A stretch of DNA of 64,000 nucleotides, taken from Actinomycetospora endophytica. GTDB taxonomy: Bacteria; Actinomycetota; Actinomycetes; Mycobacteriales; Pseudonocardiaceae. Of the stretch, positions 8,646 to 17,435 are shown piece by piece; within the stretch, counting starts at the first letter, position 1; each line of letters opens with the position of its first letter. The DNA is taken from positions 521,993 through 585,992 of the forward strand of contig NZ_JAJNDB010000004.1 of NCBI RefSeq assembly GCF_021026375.1, in the 5' to 3' direction. Both the position numbers and the translations under genes were made by a program. The notes under the pieces are model-generated. The model was not told where the DNA came from and did not search any database. It saw only the letters and a list, made by a program, of their open reading frames with translations.

Positions 8646-10127
8646 TCATCCGGGAGCGCGGACGAACCTCCGGCCGGCACGGCCGATCTCCGCGGCGACG
8701 GAGCCGAGCAGGCAGAGACCCGTCACCACGAGCAGGTAGGCCGCGAGCCAGACGTGCTTGAACACCTCGAAGTAGCCGTCCCCGAGCACCGCCGTCACGA
8801 CGATGCCGAGGGCGGTGACTGCCCCGAGTCCGGCGGCCAGGCACCACCGGGCGGTTACCGGCGCCCGCCGTCGCCAGGCCACCGCGCTCCCGGCGGCGGC
8901 GACGGCGAGCAGCACCAGCGCCGTCGGGAGCCACGGCGGGCGGCGGGTCCCGTCCAGCACGGTGCGGAGGTCGGGCTGCCGGGCCCCGGACCAGCCGGGA
9001 TCGCCCCCGGGCGGCGAGACCCGTGAGGTGTCCGCCGGTCCCGAGGCCAGGTACGGCAGGTCGGCGCGCGTCGTCGCCTGCAGGCCGACCCCGACCGCCC
9101 GGGTCAGCGCCGCCGGATGACGGGCCAGCGCGGCCCAGGCCGCCGAGCGGGTGTCGTCGGGCCGGTCGCGGATCGCACGGCTCCACCACAGGGCGCTCGG
9201 GTGCGGGGGTCCGTTGAAGTACCCGTCGCCGGTGAACGCGGCGGCGTCCGGGGGCAGCCCGAGCTCGGCGGTCGCTGCAGGGCCGAGCTCGGTGAGGACG
9301 AGGGTGAACGCGAGGTCGTGGACGTTCGCGCCCTCGTAGACCGAGTCCTGGAACTCGACGGCGGCACCGAGCGGCACGGCGACCGCGAGCACCGTGACCA
9401 CCGCGACCGCGGGGCCGACCAGGCGCCGGCGCCCCACCGTCACCACCGCGCACGCGAGGACGGCGACGACGAGCACCGGCAGGTAGGCGACCTTGGCCGT
9501 CGCGGCGACCCCGCCCCCGACCCCGGTCACGATCAGCGCGACGACCCGCGCGGAACGGTCGTCCGGCCGCGTCACCAGCAGCGCCGCGACGCCGCACGCC
9601 ACCGCGAGGGTGCCCAGCAGCCCGGCCGGCTCGCCGTAGGTCGAGAGGAGGAAGCGGGTGAACGAGCCGAGCGCGAGCGGGGCGACCGGCACCACGAGCA
9701 CCGTCGCCCGCCACGTGCCCGCCGCGGACGCGGCCCACGCCGCGGCGGCCACGACGAGCCCGACGAGCACGGCGTACCACCCGGCCACCGCGCCCAGCGC
9801 GAGCGTCCCGTCGTTGCCCAGCATCGCCGCGCGCAGCACCAGCCCGGCCGACGACGGCGTCGACCAGCAGCTCGGGGTCCCGACGGCGAAGTCGGTGACG
9901 ACCCCGCCCTTCCAGGCCCCGAGACGGTCGACGGTGTCGGGGACCAGGCCGGCCCCGCAGTAGAGCCGGTAGCCGTCGCCGTTGTCCTCCACGCCGTACG
10001 TCCCGCCGGTCAGCAGCCCGAGCCGCAGGACGACGAGGAGGGCCGCGGCACCGCCGGCGCCGAGACCGAGCGCGGGTCGGCGCCACCGGGCGCCACCCCG
10101 CACCGCCGGCACCGTCACCGGGCCCAT
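8646..10127 (-). CDS. Polytopic membrane protein, possible glycan-biosynthesis hexose transferase
   Basis: A 493-residue protein with about 11-12 transmembrane helices and a large extracytoplasmic loop. An early conserved acidic site (VEDNGDGYRLYCGAGL) follows the first helix, as in GT-C type membrane glycosyltransferases, and CWSTPSSAG follows. It resembles proteins annotated as glycan biosynthesis hexose transferase WsfD in actinomycetes, but I identify this only by pattern. I choose the ATG at 10127 (MGPVTVPAV); the open frame extends upstream without a credible start. It lies divergent from the Fno-like gene with a 69 bp spacer. Confidence 0.6.
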   Translation of the reverse strand: MGPVTVPAVRGGARWRRPALGLGAGGAAALLVVLRLGLLTGGTYGVEDNGDGYRLYCGAGLVPDTVDRLGAWKGGVVTDFAVGTPSCWSTPSSAGLVLRAAMLGNDGTLALGAVAGWYAVLVGLVVAAAAWAASAAGTWRATVLVVPVAPLALGSFTRFLLSTYGEPAGLLGTLAVACGVAALLVTRPDDRSARVVALIVTGVGGGVAATAKVAYLPVLVVAVLACAVVTVGRRRLVGPAVAVVTVLAVAVPLGAAVEFQDSVYEGANVHDLAFTLVLTELGPAATAELGLPPDAAAFTGDGYFNGPPHPSALWWSRAIRDRPDDTRSAAWAALARHPAALTRAVGVGLQATTRADLPYLASGPADTSRVSPPGGDPGWSGARQPDLRTVLDGTRRPPWLPTALVLLAVAAAGSAVAWRRRAPVTARWCLAAGLGAVTALGIVVTAVLGDGYFEVFKHVWLAAYLLVVTGLCLLGSVAAEIGRAGRRFVRAPG

Positions 10128-10196
10128 CGTGCCCGGCGCCCCGTCCGGTGCCGACCGCGGGGAATAGCGGCCGGGCCGGGCCGGGTTCTCGCGGAC

Positions 10197-10859
10197 ATGA
10201 GGATCGGGATCATCGGTGCAGGCATGATCGGCGGCACGCTGACCCGGCGGCTCGCCGCCCTGGGCCACGAGGTGCGCGTGGCGAACTCGCGGGACCCGGA
10301 GACGCTCTCCGAGCTCGCCGCCGAGACCGGCGCGACGGCGGTGTGGGCGCGCGACGCGGCGGCCGACGCGGACGTCGTGATCGTGAGCATCCCGCAGAAG
10401 AACACCCCCGACCTCGCGGCCGGGATCGTGTCCGCCGCGAAGCCGGGCGCCCCCGTCATCGAGACGAACAACTACTACCCCCAGCAGCGCGACGGCCGGA
10501 TCGAGGCCCTGGAGAACGGCACCCCGGAGAGCGTGTGGGTGGCCGAGCTCCTCGGCACCCCGGTGTACAAGGTCTTCAACGGCATCTGGTGGAAGCACCT
10601 GCTCGAGAACGGGAAGCCCCACGGCACCGAGGGCCGGATCGCGCTGCCGATCGCGGGCGCCGACGACGCGGGCAGGGACGCCGTCTCCGCCCTGGTCGAC
10701 GAGCTCGGCTTCGACCCGGTCGACGCGGGCAGCCTCGAGGAGTCCTGGCGCCAGCAGCCGGGCACCCCGGTCTACGGCAAGGACTACGACGTCGAGCGCA
10801 CCCGTAAGGCCCTCGCGGAGGCCTCCCCGGAGCGTCCGGTGGAGTTCCGGGCCGCCTGA
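10197..10859 (+). CDS. NADP-binding oxidoreductase, F420H2:NADP+ reductase-like
   Basis: A 220-residue Rossmann protein that starts MRIGIIGAGMIGGTLTRRLA (GxGxxG at residues 7-12). The strand-2 end ANSRDPET carries Ser-Arg, the usual contact for the 2'-phosphate of NADP. ETNNYYPQ follows near residue 90. The fold and length match the NADPH-dependent F420 reductase (Fno)/NAD(P)-binding family PF03807. Whether it uses F420 or another flavin-like partner is not resolvable here; an LLM-type F420 enzyme is encoded at 21285-22343. Monocistronic. Confidence 0.7.
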   Translation: MRIGIIGAGMIGGTLTRRLAALGHEVRVANSRDPETLSELAAETGATAVWARDAAADADVVIVSIPQKNTPDLAAGIVSAAKPGAPVIETNNYYPQQRDGRIEALENGTPESVWVAELLGTPVYKVFNGIWWKHLLENGKPHGTEGRIALPIAGADDAGRDAVSALVDELGFDPVDAGSLEESWRQQPGTPVYGKDYDVERTRKALAEASPERPVEFRAA

Positions 10860-10955
10860 GGGCGAATCCCCTGCTCCGGACGCGAGCGTGGCCCGACGAT
10901 CGACGACATCGGGCTACGCTCGGCCGGACGCCGACGGCGGTGAGGGGGTTCGGCC

Positions 10956-12272
10956 GTGACGAGCCAGGACCTGTACGTGGGGCCGACGGAGCGCCCGGAC
11001 AAGTATCGGCTGGTCCGGCTGGAGGGCTCCGGCGGTGAGGCGGCGCTGTGGCGCGCCGAGGTGGATCTGGCCGGCGCGTCCGAGACCGTGGCGGTCAAGG
11101 TGCTTCGGCCCGAGCACCAGAACGACCTCGCGCGGATCAGCGCACGGTGGGCCGAGCAGGCGGAGCTGCTGCGGTTCGTCACCCATCCCTCGGTGGTCGG
11201 GGTCCGGGAGCACTTCGAGGCCGGGCCGCCGCACCCCGCCCGGGGCGAGTGCCCCGACGGGCGCGCGCTGTACCTGGTGATGAACTGGGTGCCGGGGCTG
11301 GCGCTGCGCGACTGGCTGCTGCTGCGGGAGGGCCGCGAGGGCACGGTGGCCGGGCTGCGGCTGCTGGAGCAGGTCGCCGACGTGCTCGAGATGCTCCACT
11401 CCGGCCGGGCCACGCCGTCGGCCCGTCCGGTGGTCCACGGCGACCTGTCCCCGGGCAACGTCATGGTCGACGACGAGGGCCGGGCCGTGCTCGTGGACTT
11501 CGGGCTGGTGCGGCTGGCGTCGCACCAGACCCGGGACGCGGCCGGCACGCCCGGGTTCGCCGCCCCGGAGGTGTGGACCCGGGGGGAGTACACCCCGGCC
11601 GCCGACCGCTACGGCTTCGCCGCGCTGGGGTTCTACATGCTGCTCGGGACCCCGCCCCCGGACGACGAGGACGAGGTCGCCGAGGCGCTGTTCGCGCACC
11701 CGTTCCTGGTCAACGCGTCGTCCGCCGCGGTCGAGGGGATCCTCGCCGGCTTCAGCGCGGACCCGGACCGCCGGCCCCCGGTGGCCGACTGGCTCGCGCT
11801 GCTGCGCGGCGCGGCGTCCACCTCCGCGCGGACCGTCCCGCCGACCACCCCGGCCGGTGCCGGCCGGGCCCCGTCGCCGACGATCCACGCCTTCCGGAAC
11901 GGCCACCCCCGCGACGCGACCACCCGGGCCACCCCGCGCCCGGCCGCCGGGGAGAGTCGCGTCGAGCGCACCGGGACCGACGCCGCCGTCGACGTCGAGG
12001 CCCAGCTCGCCGAGTGCCGGGACGGGCCGGGGGAGCGGGTGTGGTCGGCACTGCTCAGCCGGCAGTGGTCGGTGTTGAGCACCTGGTGGACGAACCACTA
12101 CGGAGGCCGGACCTACCACGTGAAGCTGCGCGACCGGTCCGACGACTGGGTGGTCGTGGTGGAGATGCGGTTCTGCGGCGAGGACTCCAGCCAGCTGGTG
12201 TGGGCCAGCGGCGCCGGCGGCGAGATGACCGAGTGCTCCGGCGAACTGGACCGCTGGCTCGCGCTGCTCTGA
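10956..12272 (+). CDS. Serine/threonine protein kinase-like protein with C-terminal accessory domain
   Basis: A 438-residue soluble protein starting at GTG. The kinase core (about residues 12-285) has VAVKVL (ATP-contact Lys near 48), VHGDLSPGNVMV (catalytic loop, with HGD in place of HRD), VDFGLV (the DFG metal site) and GTPGFAAPE (APE). The glycine loop is atypical (LEGSGGEAALW). A Pro/Thr/Ala-rich linker leads to a C-terminal domain of about 85 residues (VEAQLAECRDGPGERVW to the end) with no family I recognise. No transmembrane segment is present, so it is not a PASTA-type sensor kinase. It ends 5 bp from the convergent TetR gene. Confidence 0.75.
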   Translation: MTSQDLYVGPTERPDKYRLVRLEGSGGEAALWRAEVDLAGASETVAVKVLRPEHQNDLARISARWAEQAELLRFVTHPSVVGVREHFEAGPPHPARGECPDGRALYLVMNWVPGLALRDWLLLREGREGTVAGLRLLEQVADVLEMLHSGRATPSARPVVHGDLSPGNVMVDDEGRAVLVDFGLVRLASHQTRDAAGTPGFAAPEVWTRGEYTPAADRYGFAALGFYMLLGTPPPDDEDEVAEALFAHPFLVNASSAAVEGILAGFSADPDRRPPVADWLALLRGAASTSARTVPPTTPAGAGRAPSPTIHAFRNGHPRDATTRATPRPAAGESRVERTGTDAAVDVEAQLAECRDGPGERVWSALLSRQWSVLSTWWTNHYGGRTYHVKLRDRSDDWVVVVEMRFCGEDSSQLVWASGAGGEMTECSGELDRWLALL

Positions 12273-12276
12273 GGGC

Positions 12277-12960
12277 CTACCCGGCGGGCGGGTGGACGGC
12301 CGTGATCCCGGCGAGGACGAGATCGATGCCGTCGAGGAACTGCTGTCGGTCGTCGTGCTCGCGCATCTGCTGCGCGACGGTCCGCGTGAACGAGTAGTCG
12401 TCCGGGTCGAGCTCCTCCCAGGCCGTGGACACCTTCGCGAGGAACTCGCCGCGGTCGGCCCCCGGGCCGAGCACCTGGGCGTTCGCGGCGTTCTGCGCCG
12501 CCGCGCCGAGGATGTACTGGACCACCACCGACGTCACCGTGAACCACTGCTCCCGCGGCACGCCCATCGCGCTGACGTGTCGCCCGACGCCCTCGAAGAT
12601 CCGCGGGGTCGTGACCTGCCAGGAGCTCGCCGAGAGCTGCGCGGCGACCCAGTTGTGGGCGTCGACCGCGTCGAACAGGCCGAGCGCGAGGGCGCGGATG
12701 CGATCCCGCGGGGAGGCGCCCTCGGGCTCGGCCGCCAGCGCGGCGGCGACGACGGCGTCGGTCGCGGCGGCCAGCAGTTCGCCCTTGTTCGCGACGTGCC
12801 AGTAGATCGCCCCGGGCCCGGTCGCGAGGCGCTCGGTGAGCGCCCGGAACGTCAGCCCGCCCTCGCCGGCCGCATCGAGCATCCCGACGGCCGCCTCGAC
12901 GATCCGCTCCCGCGAGAGCGCCTCCGTGCGCCGCGGTGACCGGCGCGCCTGCTGTGACAC
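12277..12960 (-). CDS. TetR-family repressor of the adjacent FAD monooxygenase
   Basis: A 227-residue regulator starting at GTG. The N-terminal helix-turn-helix reads RERIVEAAVGMLDAAGEGG then LTFRALTERLATGPGAIYWH, typical TetR_N. The C-terminal ligand domain is helical and contains WVAAQLSASSWQV. It is divergent from the FAD monooxygenase gene, and two near-identical 15-bp inverted repeats lie in the 77-bp spacer. This arrangement indicates local repression relieved by the monooxygenase substrate or drug; ligand unknown. Confidence 0.85.
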   Translation of the reverse strand: MSQQARRSPRRTEALSRERIVEAAVGMLDAAGEGGLTFRALTERLATGPGAIYWHVANKGELLAAATDAVVAAALAAEPEGASPRDRIRALALGLFDAVDAHNWVAAQLSASSWQVTTPRIFEGVGRHVSAMGVPREQWFTVTSVVVQYILGAAAQNAANAQVLGPGADRGEFLAKVSTAWEELDPDDYSFTRTVAQQMREHDDRQQFLDGIDLVLAGITAVHPPAG

Positions 12961-12979
12961 GGCTCCATATTGACACGCC

Positions 12980-13017
12980 TGGAACGTGGTTCCAAACTTC
13001 CTTGGAACGCCATTCCA
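12980..13017. promoter_or_regulatory. Two TetR operator copies overlapping the monooxygenase promoter
   Basis: TGGAACGTGGTTCCA at 12980-12994 and TGGAACGCCATTCCA at 13003-13017 are palindromic 15-mers sharing TGGAACGnnnTTCCA, with centres 23 bp apart. A consensus TTGACA (-35 on the plus strand) is at 12970-12975, so the first copy fills the -35/-10 spacer. The spacing of about two helical turns suits cooperative binding of two dimers. Confidence 0.75.
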
Positions 13018-13037
13018 GAGAGGCTGAAGGAGCCGCC

Positions 13038-14171
13038 ATGAACACCACCGTCACGATCATCGGCGCCGGCCTGGGCGGACTCGTCCTCGCCCGCGTCCTG
13101 CACGTCCACGGGATCCGGGCCACGGTCTACGAGGCCGAACCCTCACCGACCGCCCGCGCCCAGGGCGGGATGCTCGACATCCACGCCGACAACGGGCAGC
13201 CCGCGCTCGAGGCCGCGGGCCTGACCGAGCAGTTCCGGGCCCTGATCCTCGAGGGCCGCGAGGCCACGCGGGTGCTCGACCCGGCCGGTGCCGTCCTGCT
13301 CGACGTCCCCGACGACGGGAACGGCGGGCGCCCCGAGGTGCAGCGCGCCGAGCTGCGGCACCTCCTGCTCGACTCCCTGCCCGAGGGCACGGTGCGGTGG
13401 GGCCACAAGGTCAGCTCCGTCCGCAGCCTCGGAGGCGGCCGGCACGAGGTCGCCTTCACCGACGGCACGAGCGTCACCGCCGACCTGCTCGTCGGCGCGG
13501 ACGGCGCCTGGTCGCGGGTCCGGCCGCTGCTCTCCGACGCCACCCCGGCGTACGCCGGCCGGTCGTTCGTCGAGACGTGGCTCCACGACGGCGACGTCCG
13601 TCATCCGGCCGCCGCGGCGGCCGTCGGCGACGGCGGGATGATGGCGCTCGCGCCCGGCAAGGGCATCCAGGCCCACCGGGAGAGCGGCGGGACGCTGCAC
13701 ACCTACGTGGCGCTCTCCCACCCGCAGGAGTGGTTCGCCGGGATCGACTTCGACGACCCGGCCGCCGTCACCGCGGCGGTCGCCGCCGAGTTCGACGGCT
13801 GGGCGCCGGAGCTCACCGCCCTGATCACCGACACCGACGTGGCGCCGGTGCTGCGCACCCTCACCACGCTGCCGGTCGGGCACCGGTGGGAGCGCACGCC
13901 GGGCGTCACCCTGGTCGGCGACGCCGCCCACCTCGCGCCGCCGAACGGCGAGGGGGCCAACCTGGCGATGCTGGACGGGGCCGAGCTCGGCAGGGCCCTC
14001 GCCGCGCACCCCGACGACGTCGAGGCCGCGCTCGCCGAGTACGAGGAGGCCATGTTCCCGCGCGGCGCCGCGGCCGCCGTCGACGGCGACGAGCTCCACG
14101 AGCTGATGTTCGGCGACGACACGCCCCACGGTCTGATCGCCATGTTCGGCGGGGCGGAGCAGTCGGCCTGA
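13038..14171 (+). CDS. FAD-dependent monooxygenase (TetX/PHBH-like)
   Basis: A 377-residue class A flavin monooxygenase starting after GAAGGAGCCGCC. The FAD site GAGLGGLVLARVL is at residues 9-21, the DG motif LLVGADGAWSRVR near 155, and the GD motif GVTLVGDAAHLAPPNGEGAN near 290. The early segment AQGGMLDIHADNGQPAL is typical of the TetX-like subgroup that hydroxylates polyketides or tetracycline-like drugs. The divergent TetR and the operators argue for induction by its own substrate. It could serve detoxification; the substrate cannot be read. Confidence 0.84.
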   Translation: MNTTVTIIGAGLGGLVLARVLHVHGIRATVYEAEPSPTARAQGGMLDIHADNGQPALEAAGLTEQFRALILEGREATRVLDPAGAVLLDVPDDGNGGRPEVQRAELRHLLLDSLPEGTVRWGHKVSSVRSLGGGRHEVAFTDGTSVTADLLVGADGAWSRVRPLLSDATPAYAGRSFVETWLHDGDVRHPAAAAAVGDGGMMALAPGKGIQAHRESGGTLHTYVALSHPQEWFAGIDFDDPAAVTAAVAAEFDGWAPELTALITDTDVAPVLRTLTTLPVGHRWERTPGVTLVGDAAHLAPPNGEGANLAMLDGAELGRALAAHPDDVEAALAEYEEAMFPRGAAAAVDGDELHELMFGDDTPHGLIAMFGGAEQSA

Positions 14172-14310
14172 GGCACGCCGTCCGGGACGTCGCCGCGGCC
14201 GGAGATGGGCAGGCGGGCCGGTCGGGATGGGCACGTGATGCCGATGGGCGTCGTCGTCGGCCTTCCTAGCGTCGTGAGCACCTCGAACGACGCACGAAGG
14301 AGCGACGACG

Positions 14311-15711
14311 ATGTCCACGACGATCGTGATCGGGGCCGGTCAGGCCGGCCTCGCGATGAGCCGGTGCCTGACCGCCCGCGGGCAGCACCACGTGGTGCTG
14401 GAGCGAGGCCGGATCGGACAGCGATGGCGGCGCGAGCGGTGGGACTCGTTCACGCTCCTGAGCCCGAACTGGCAGACCCGGCTGCCCGGGCGGCGGTACG
14501 CCGGGGCCGACCCCGACGGGTTCATGACCGGCCGCGAGGTCGGCGACATGCTCGAGGACTACGCCGTCGAGACCGGCGCCCCGGTGTGCGAGGGCGTCAC
14601 CGTCACGGCGGTGTCGCCGACCCGGCGCGGCTGGCGGGTCCGCACCGACAACGGTGACCTCGTCGCGGGATCGGTCGTGGTGGCCACCGGCGACCTCGAC
14701 CGTCCTGCCGTGCCCGCCCTCGCCGACGACCTGCCCGGGCACCTCACCCAGGTCCACACCAGCGGCTACCGCAATCCCGACGCGCTCCCGCCGGGCGGCG
14801 TGCTCGTCGTCGGCGCCGGTCCGTCCGGCCAGCAGATCGCGCTGGAGCTGGCCCGCGCGGGGCGCACCGTGCACCTCGCCGTCGGGCGCCACAAGAATCT
14901 GCCGCGGCGCTACCGCGGGCACGACACCTACTGGTGGATGGACCGCATGGGCACGCTCTCCCGCACGGTGGACTCGCTGTCCGAACCCACCGCCACACGG
15001 ACCCCCAACGCGGTGCTGACCGGAGGGACCCGAGACCTGGACCTGCACCGGCTCGTCGACGCCGGCGTCCGCCCGTACGGCCGGCTGGTCGGAGTCCGCG
15101 GGAACGCCGTCGGCTTCGACGACGGCCTGCCCGCCATGGTGGCCGACGCCGAGGCGAACGCGGTCCGGTTCCGGGCCCGCGTCGACTCCTGGGTCGAGGC
15201 GACCGGGCTGGCTGCGCCCGCCGAACCCGCCCCACCGGCCCGGAGCCCGTCCTGGGCGGCGGACGCACCGGCCGCGCTCGACCTCGAGGCCGAGGGCGTG
15301 TCCACCGTCGTCTGGGCGACCGGGTTCCGCCGCGACTTCTCCTGGATCCACGCCCCGGTCGTGGACGACGCGGGCGAGCCGGTCCACCGGCGCGGGATCA
15401 CCACGGCGCCCGCGGCGGCCACCCGGTTCGGCGGGATCGTCGTGCAGGGCGGCGTGACGACCGCGGTGCTCAACGCGGTGGTCGCTGAGGATCTCCCGGG
15501 CCCCGGCAGCGTGTTCCTGTCGCTCGACCTCCGCTTCTCGGCGCCGGTGCGTCCCGGGGACGTGATCACCGGCCGGGTGGAGGTGACCGCCGCCCGCGCC
15601 GACAAACCGATCACCGAGCTGGCGGTGTCGGTCACCCGGGACGACGGCGTCGTCGCGGTCACGGGCACCGCGGTCTGCTACACCGCGACGCCCGCGACCG
15701 TGTCCGCCTGA
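14311..15711 (+). CDS. Chimera: flavin-containing monooxygenase fused to C-terminal part of a MaoC-like hydratase
   Basis: A 466-residue ORF after a clean AAGGAG site. Residues 1 to about 365 are an FMO/TrkA-like flavoprotein: TIVIGAGQAGLAMSRC (FAD), VVATGDLDRPA, VVGAGPSGQQIALELA (NADPH) and VVWATGFRRDFSW. The usual FMO ending (YFLG...S...) is absent. From AAATRFGGIVVQGG the protein continues as the second half of a MaoC/R-specific enoyl-CoA hydratase (LPGPGSVFLSLDLRF, PVRPGDVITGRVEV), without the N-terminal catalytic Asp/His part. The join near 15405-15412 is in frame. It looks like two neighbours fused by deletion; monooxygenase activity may persist, hydratase activity should not. Confidence 0.7.
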   Translation: MSTTIVIGAGQAGLAMSRCLTARGQHHVVLERGRIGQRWRRERWDSFTLLSPNWQTRLPGRRYAGADPDGFMTGREVGDMLEDYAVETGAPVCEGVTVTAVSPTRRGWRVRTDNGDLVAGSVVVATGDLDRPAVPALADDLPGHLTQVHTSGYRNPDALPPGGVLVVGAGPSGQQIALELARAGRTVHLAVGRHKNLPRRYRGHDTYWWMDRMGTLSRTVDSLSEPTATRTPNAVLTGGTRDLDLHRLVDAGVRPYGRLVGVRGNAVGFDDGLPAMVADAEANAVRFRARVDSWVEATGLAAPAEPAPPARSPSWAADAPAALDLEAEGVSTVVWATGFRRDFSWIHAPVVDDAGEPVHRRGITTAPAAATRFGGIVVQGGVTTAVLNAVVAEDLPGPGSVFLSLDLRFSAPVRPGDVITGRVEVTAARADKPITELAVSVTRDDGVVAVTGTAVCYTATPATVSA

Positions 15712-15722
15712 CGGGCGCGTCC

Positions 15723-16169
15723 CTACTGCTGCGGGATGAGTCCCAGCGCCTTCAGCGCGGTCACCCCGTCGTCGAGCCCGATCTCCTCGGTGATGAGGCC
15801 GTTCTCGACCCGCAGCACCGTGGTGCCGGTGAACCGCATGCTCCGGCCCGACGCGGCGGGCAGCCCACCGACCGGCAGGTCCTCGAAGGCCGGCCCGGTG
15901 TGGGTGCCGCCGCCCTCCCACCGGCCGACGACGTGGTCGCCCTCGGCGATGAGGTCCGCGGTGCCCCAGAAGTTCAGGTCGGGGAATGCGGTCCGGAATG
16001 CCGTCGCGAAGGCGCGGACCTCGTCGCGGCCGCGGCACGGGTCGTGCATGGAGTACTCGAACCGGATGTCGGGCGCCGCCAGCTCGTCGATGACGGCGGG
16101 GTTGAAGTCCTTGCCCCAGAACTCGCTGAACCAGCGGCCGACGACGGCCTTGTTGTCCTCGAGGGTCAT
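15723..16169 (-). CDS. SnoaL-like / ester-cyclase family protein
   Basis: A 148-residue NTF2-fold protein. The N-terminus NKAVVGRWFSEFWGKDFN, the middle FRTAFPDLNFWGTADLIAEGDHVV and GRWEGGGTHTG, and the end VLRVENGLITEE match the SnoaL polyketide-cyclase-like family. The real start is the ATG at 16169, preceded by AGGAGAGAGAAC; a long upstream frame is not coding. Such proteins are often cyclases or binding proteins for aromatic or polyketide-like compounds, but many have no known reaction. It converges on the FMO/MaoC gene. Confidence 0.78.
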   Translation of the reverse strand: MTLEDNKAVVGRWFSEFWGKDFNPAVIDELAAPDIRFEYSMHDPCRGRDEVRAFATAFRTAFPDLNFWGTADLIAEGDHVVGRWEGGGTHTGPAFEDLPVGGLPAASGRSMRFTGTTVLRVENGLITEEIGLDDGVTALKALGLIPQQ

Positions 16170-16352
16170 GTTCTCTCTCCTGAGACGGCATCGGTGGGAA
16201 TTCGTCCGCACGGACGGCCGGAACGGCCTCGGGTCTCGTTGTCGGACTGCCCCGGTGAACACCCGGTGCGCCGGCCGGGTTGCAGCCGGATCCGCCGCCG
16301 CGGTGTTCACTGGCGCGTGGACCCATTGACTCCTGGGGAGAGGGAGGACGAC

Positions 16353-17021
16353 GTGCTCGACCTGTTCCGCCGGCCCCGTCGTGAGCTCGCCCCCGGGGTG
16401 GTGCACGTGCCGGGCTGGCTCGACGAGACCGAGCAGCACGCGCTCGTCGAGGCCGCGCGCGGCTGGGCCGCGGAGGGGCCGGGCGCCCGGCGGGCCGAGC
16501 TGCCGAACGGGGGCCGGATGACCGTGTCGGCGGTGTGCCTCGGCTGGCACTGGATCCCGTACCGCTACTCGGCCACCCGCGACGACCAGGACGGATCGCC
16601 GGTCACGCCCTTCCCGGACTGGCTCGCCGAGCTCGGCGCCCGGGCCGTGGCGGATGCGTACCAGGACCCCGACGTGGGCTACCGACCCGACGTCGCGCTG
16701 GTCAACTTCTACCGCGGGGACGCCCGGCTCGGGATGCACGCCGACCGCGAGGAGCTCGCACCCGATCCGGTCGTCTCGCTGTCGCTGGGCGCCGGCTGCG
16801 TGTTCCGGGTCGGCAACACCGAGAACCGGGGTTGGCCCTACACCGACCTCCAGCTCGAGTCGGGGGATCTCGTCGTCTTCGGACGGGAGAACCGACTGGT
16901 GCACCACGGGGTGCCGCGGCTCCTCCCGGATCTCCCGGTACCGCCGATCGGGACCGCGGACGGCGAGCGCATCAACCTGACGTTGCGGGTCTCGGGTCTG
17001 AACGGACGGGAGGCCCGATGA
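16353..17021 (+). CDS. alkB: AlkB-type 2-oxoglutarate/Fe(II) DNA repair dioxygenase
   Basis: A 222-residue protein that reverses alkylation damage (1-methyladenine, 3-methylcytosine) by oxidative demethylation. The Fe ligands are visible: HAD in GMHADREE and His in RLVHHGVPR, with the 2-oxoglutarate-binding arginine motif RINLTLRVSG near the C-terminus. NGGRMTVSAVCLGWHW matches the AlkB substrate lid. I choose GTG 16353 because GGAGAGGGAGG lies 5 bp upstream and the product then begins VLDLF, like E. coli AlkB (MLDLF); a GTG at 16317 is an alternative. The stop overlaps the next small gene by 4 bp. Confidence 0.86.
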   Translation: MLDLFRRPRRELAPGVVHVPGWLDETEQHALVEAARGWAAEGPGARRAELPNGGRMTVSAVCLGWHWIPYRYSATRDDQDGSPVTPFPDWLAELGARAVADAYQDPDVGYRPDVALVNFYRGDARLGMHADREELAPDPVVSLSLGAGCVFRVGNTENRGWPYTDLQLESGDLVVFGRENRLVHHGVPRLLPDLPVPPIGTADGERINLTLRVSGLNGREAR

Positions 17022-17188
17022 CGACGACCGGCGGTGTGGGCGCCCACGAGTGGCAGGTGAGCGGGACGCTGGAGGCCTCGTACTTCTGGCTGTGCCGGTG
17101 CGGTGAGGGGTCCGATCTCCCGTACCGCTCGGAGCAGGCCGCCGCCTCCGCGGCCTCGGATCACGTACGGGCCCAGACCCGCCGCTGA
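17018..17188 (+). CDS. Small protein coupled to alkB
   Basis: A 56-residue protein, MTTTGGVGAHEWQVSGTLEA then YFWLCRCGEGSDLPYRS. Its ATG overlaps the alkB stop (ATGA), so it is translated with alkB. A CxC pair (LCRCGEG) flanked by aromatic residues and a conserved-looking EQAAASAASDHVR helix are the only notable features; a single metal-binding knuckle is conceivable. No family recognised. Confidence 0.55.
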   Translation: MTTTGGVGAHEWQVSGTLEASYFWLCRCGEGSDLPYRSEQAAASAASDHVRAQTRR

Positions 17189-17435
17189 CGCCGTCCGACC
17201 CTTCTGGATCGAAACACCTGAAAGACCCGCGTTTCGCCGTCATCAGATGGGCCACCCCTGGCTGCACAGGGACGCGGACGGTGTTCGGGGATGCCGTCCG
17301 GGTCTTCGACCAGGGTCCCGATCCCGCTTCCGCCGCTGGGGAGCAGACGAGGAGCGGGATCGGGACCCGTCGTTGTCGCGAGCGGTCGTCGACACGTTCC
17401 TGGATCTCGATTCCCGGTTCGTTCAGGAGCAGATC
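17189..17435. other. Intergenic region before the ANTAR-like gene
   Basis: About 250 bp without a supported gene. The plus-strand frame of the downstream gene is open through most of it but reads as Arg/Pro-rich nonsense. No inverted repeat or promoter could be called with confidence. Confidence 0.3.

Noticed and set aside
9117..10196. Plus-strand ORF extension upstream of the Fno-like gene
   Set aside because: The 360 residues upstream are Arg/Asp/His-rich and antisense to a membrane protein with clear helices; the conserved protein starts at 10197.
12113..13123. 336-residue minus-strand ORF over the TetR gene
   Set aside because: It spans the real TetR gene, the operators and part of two neighbours in a frame without any motif.
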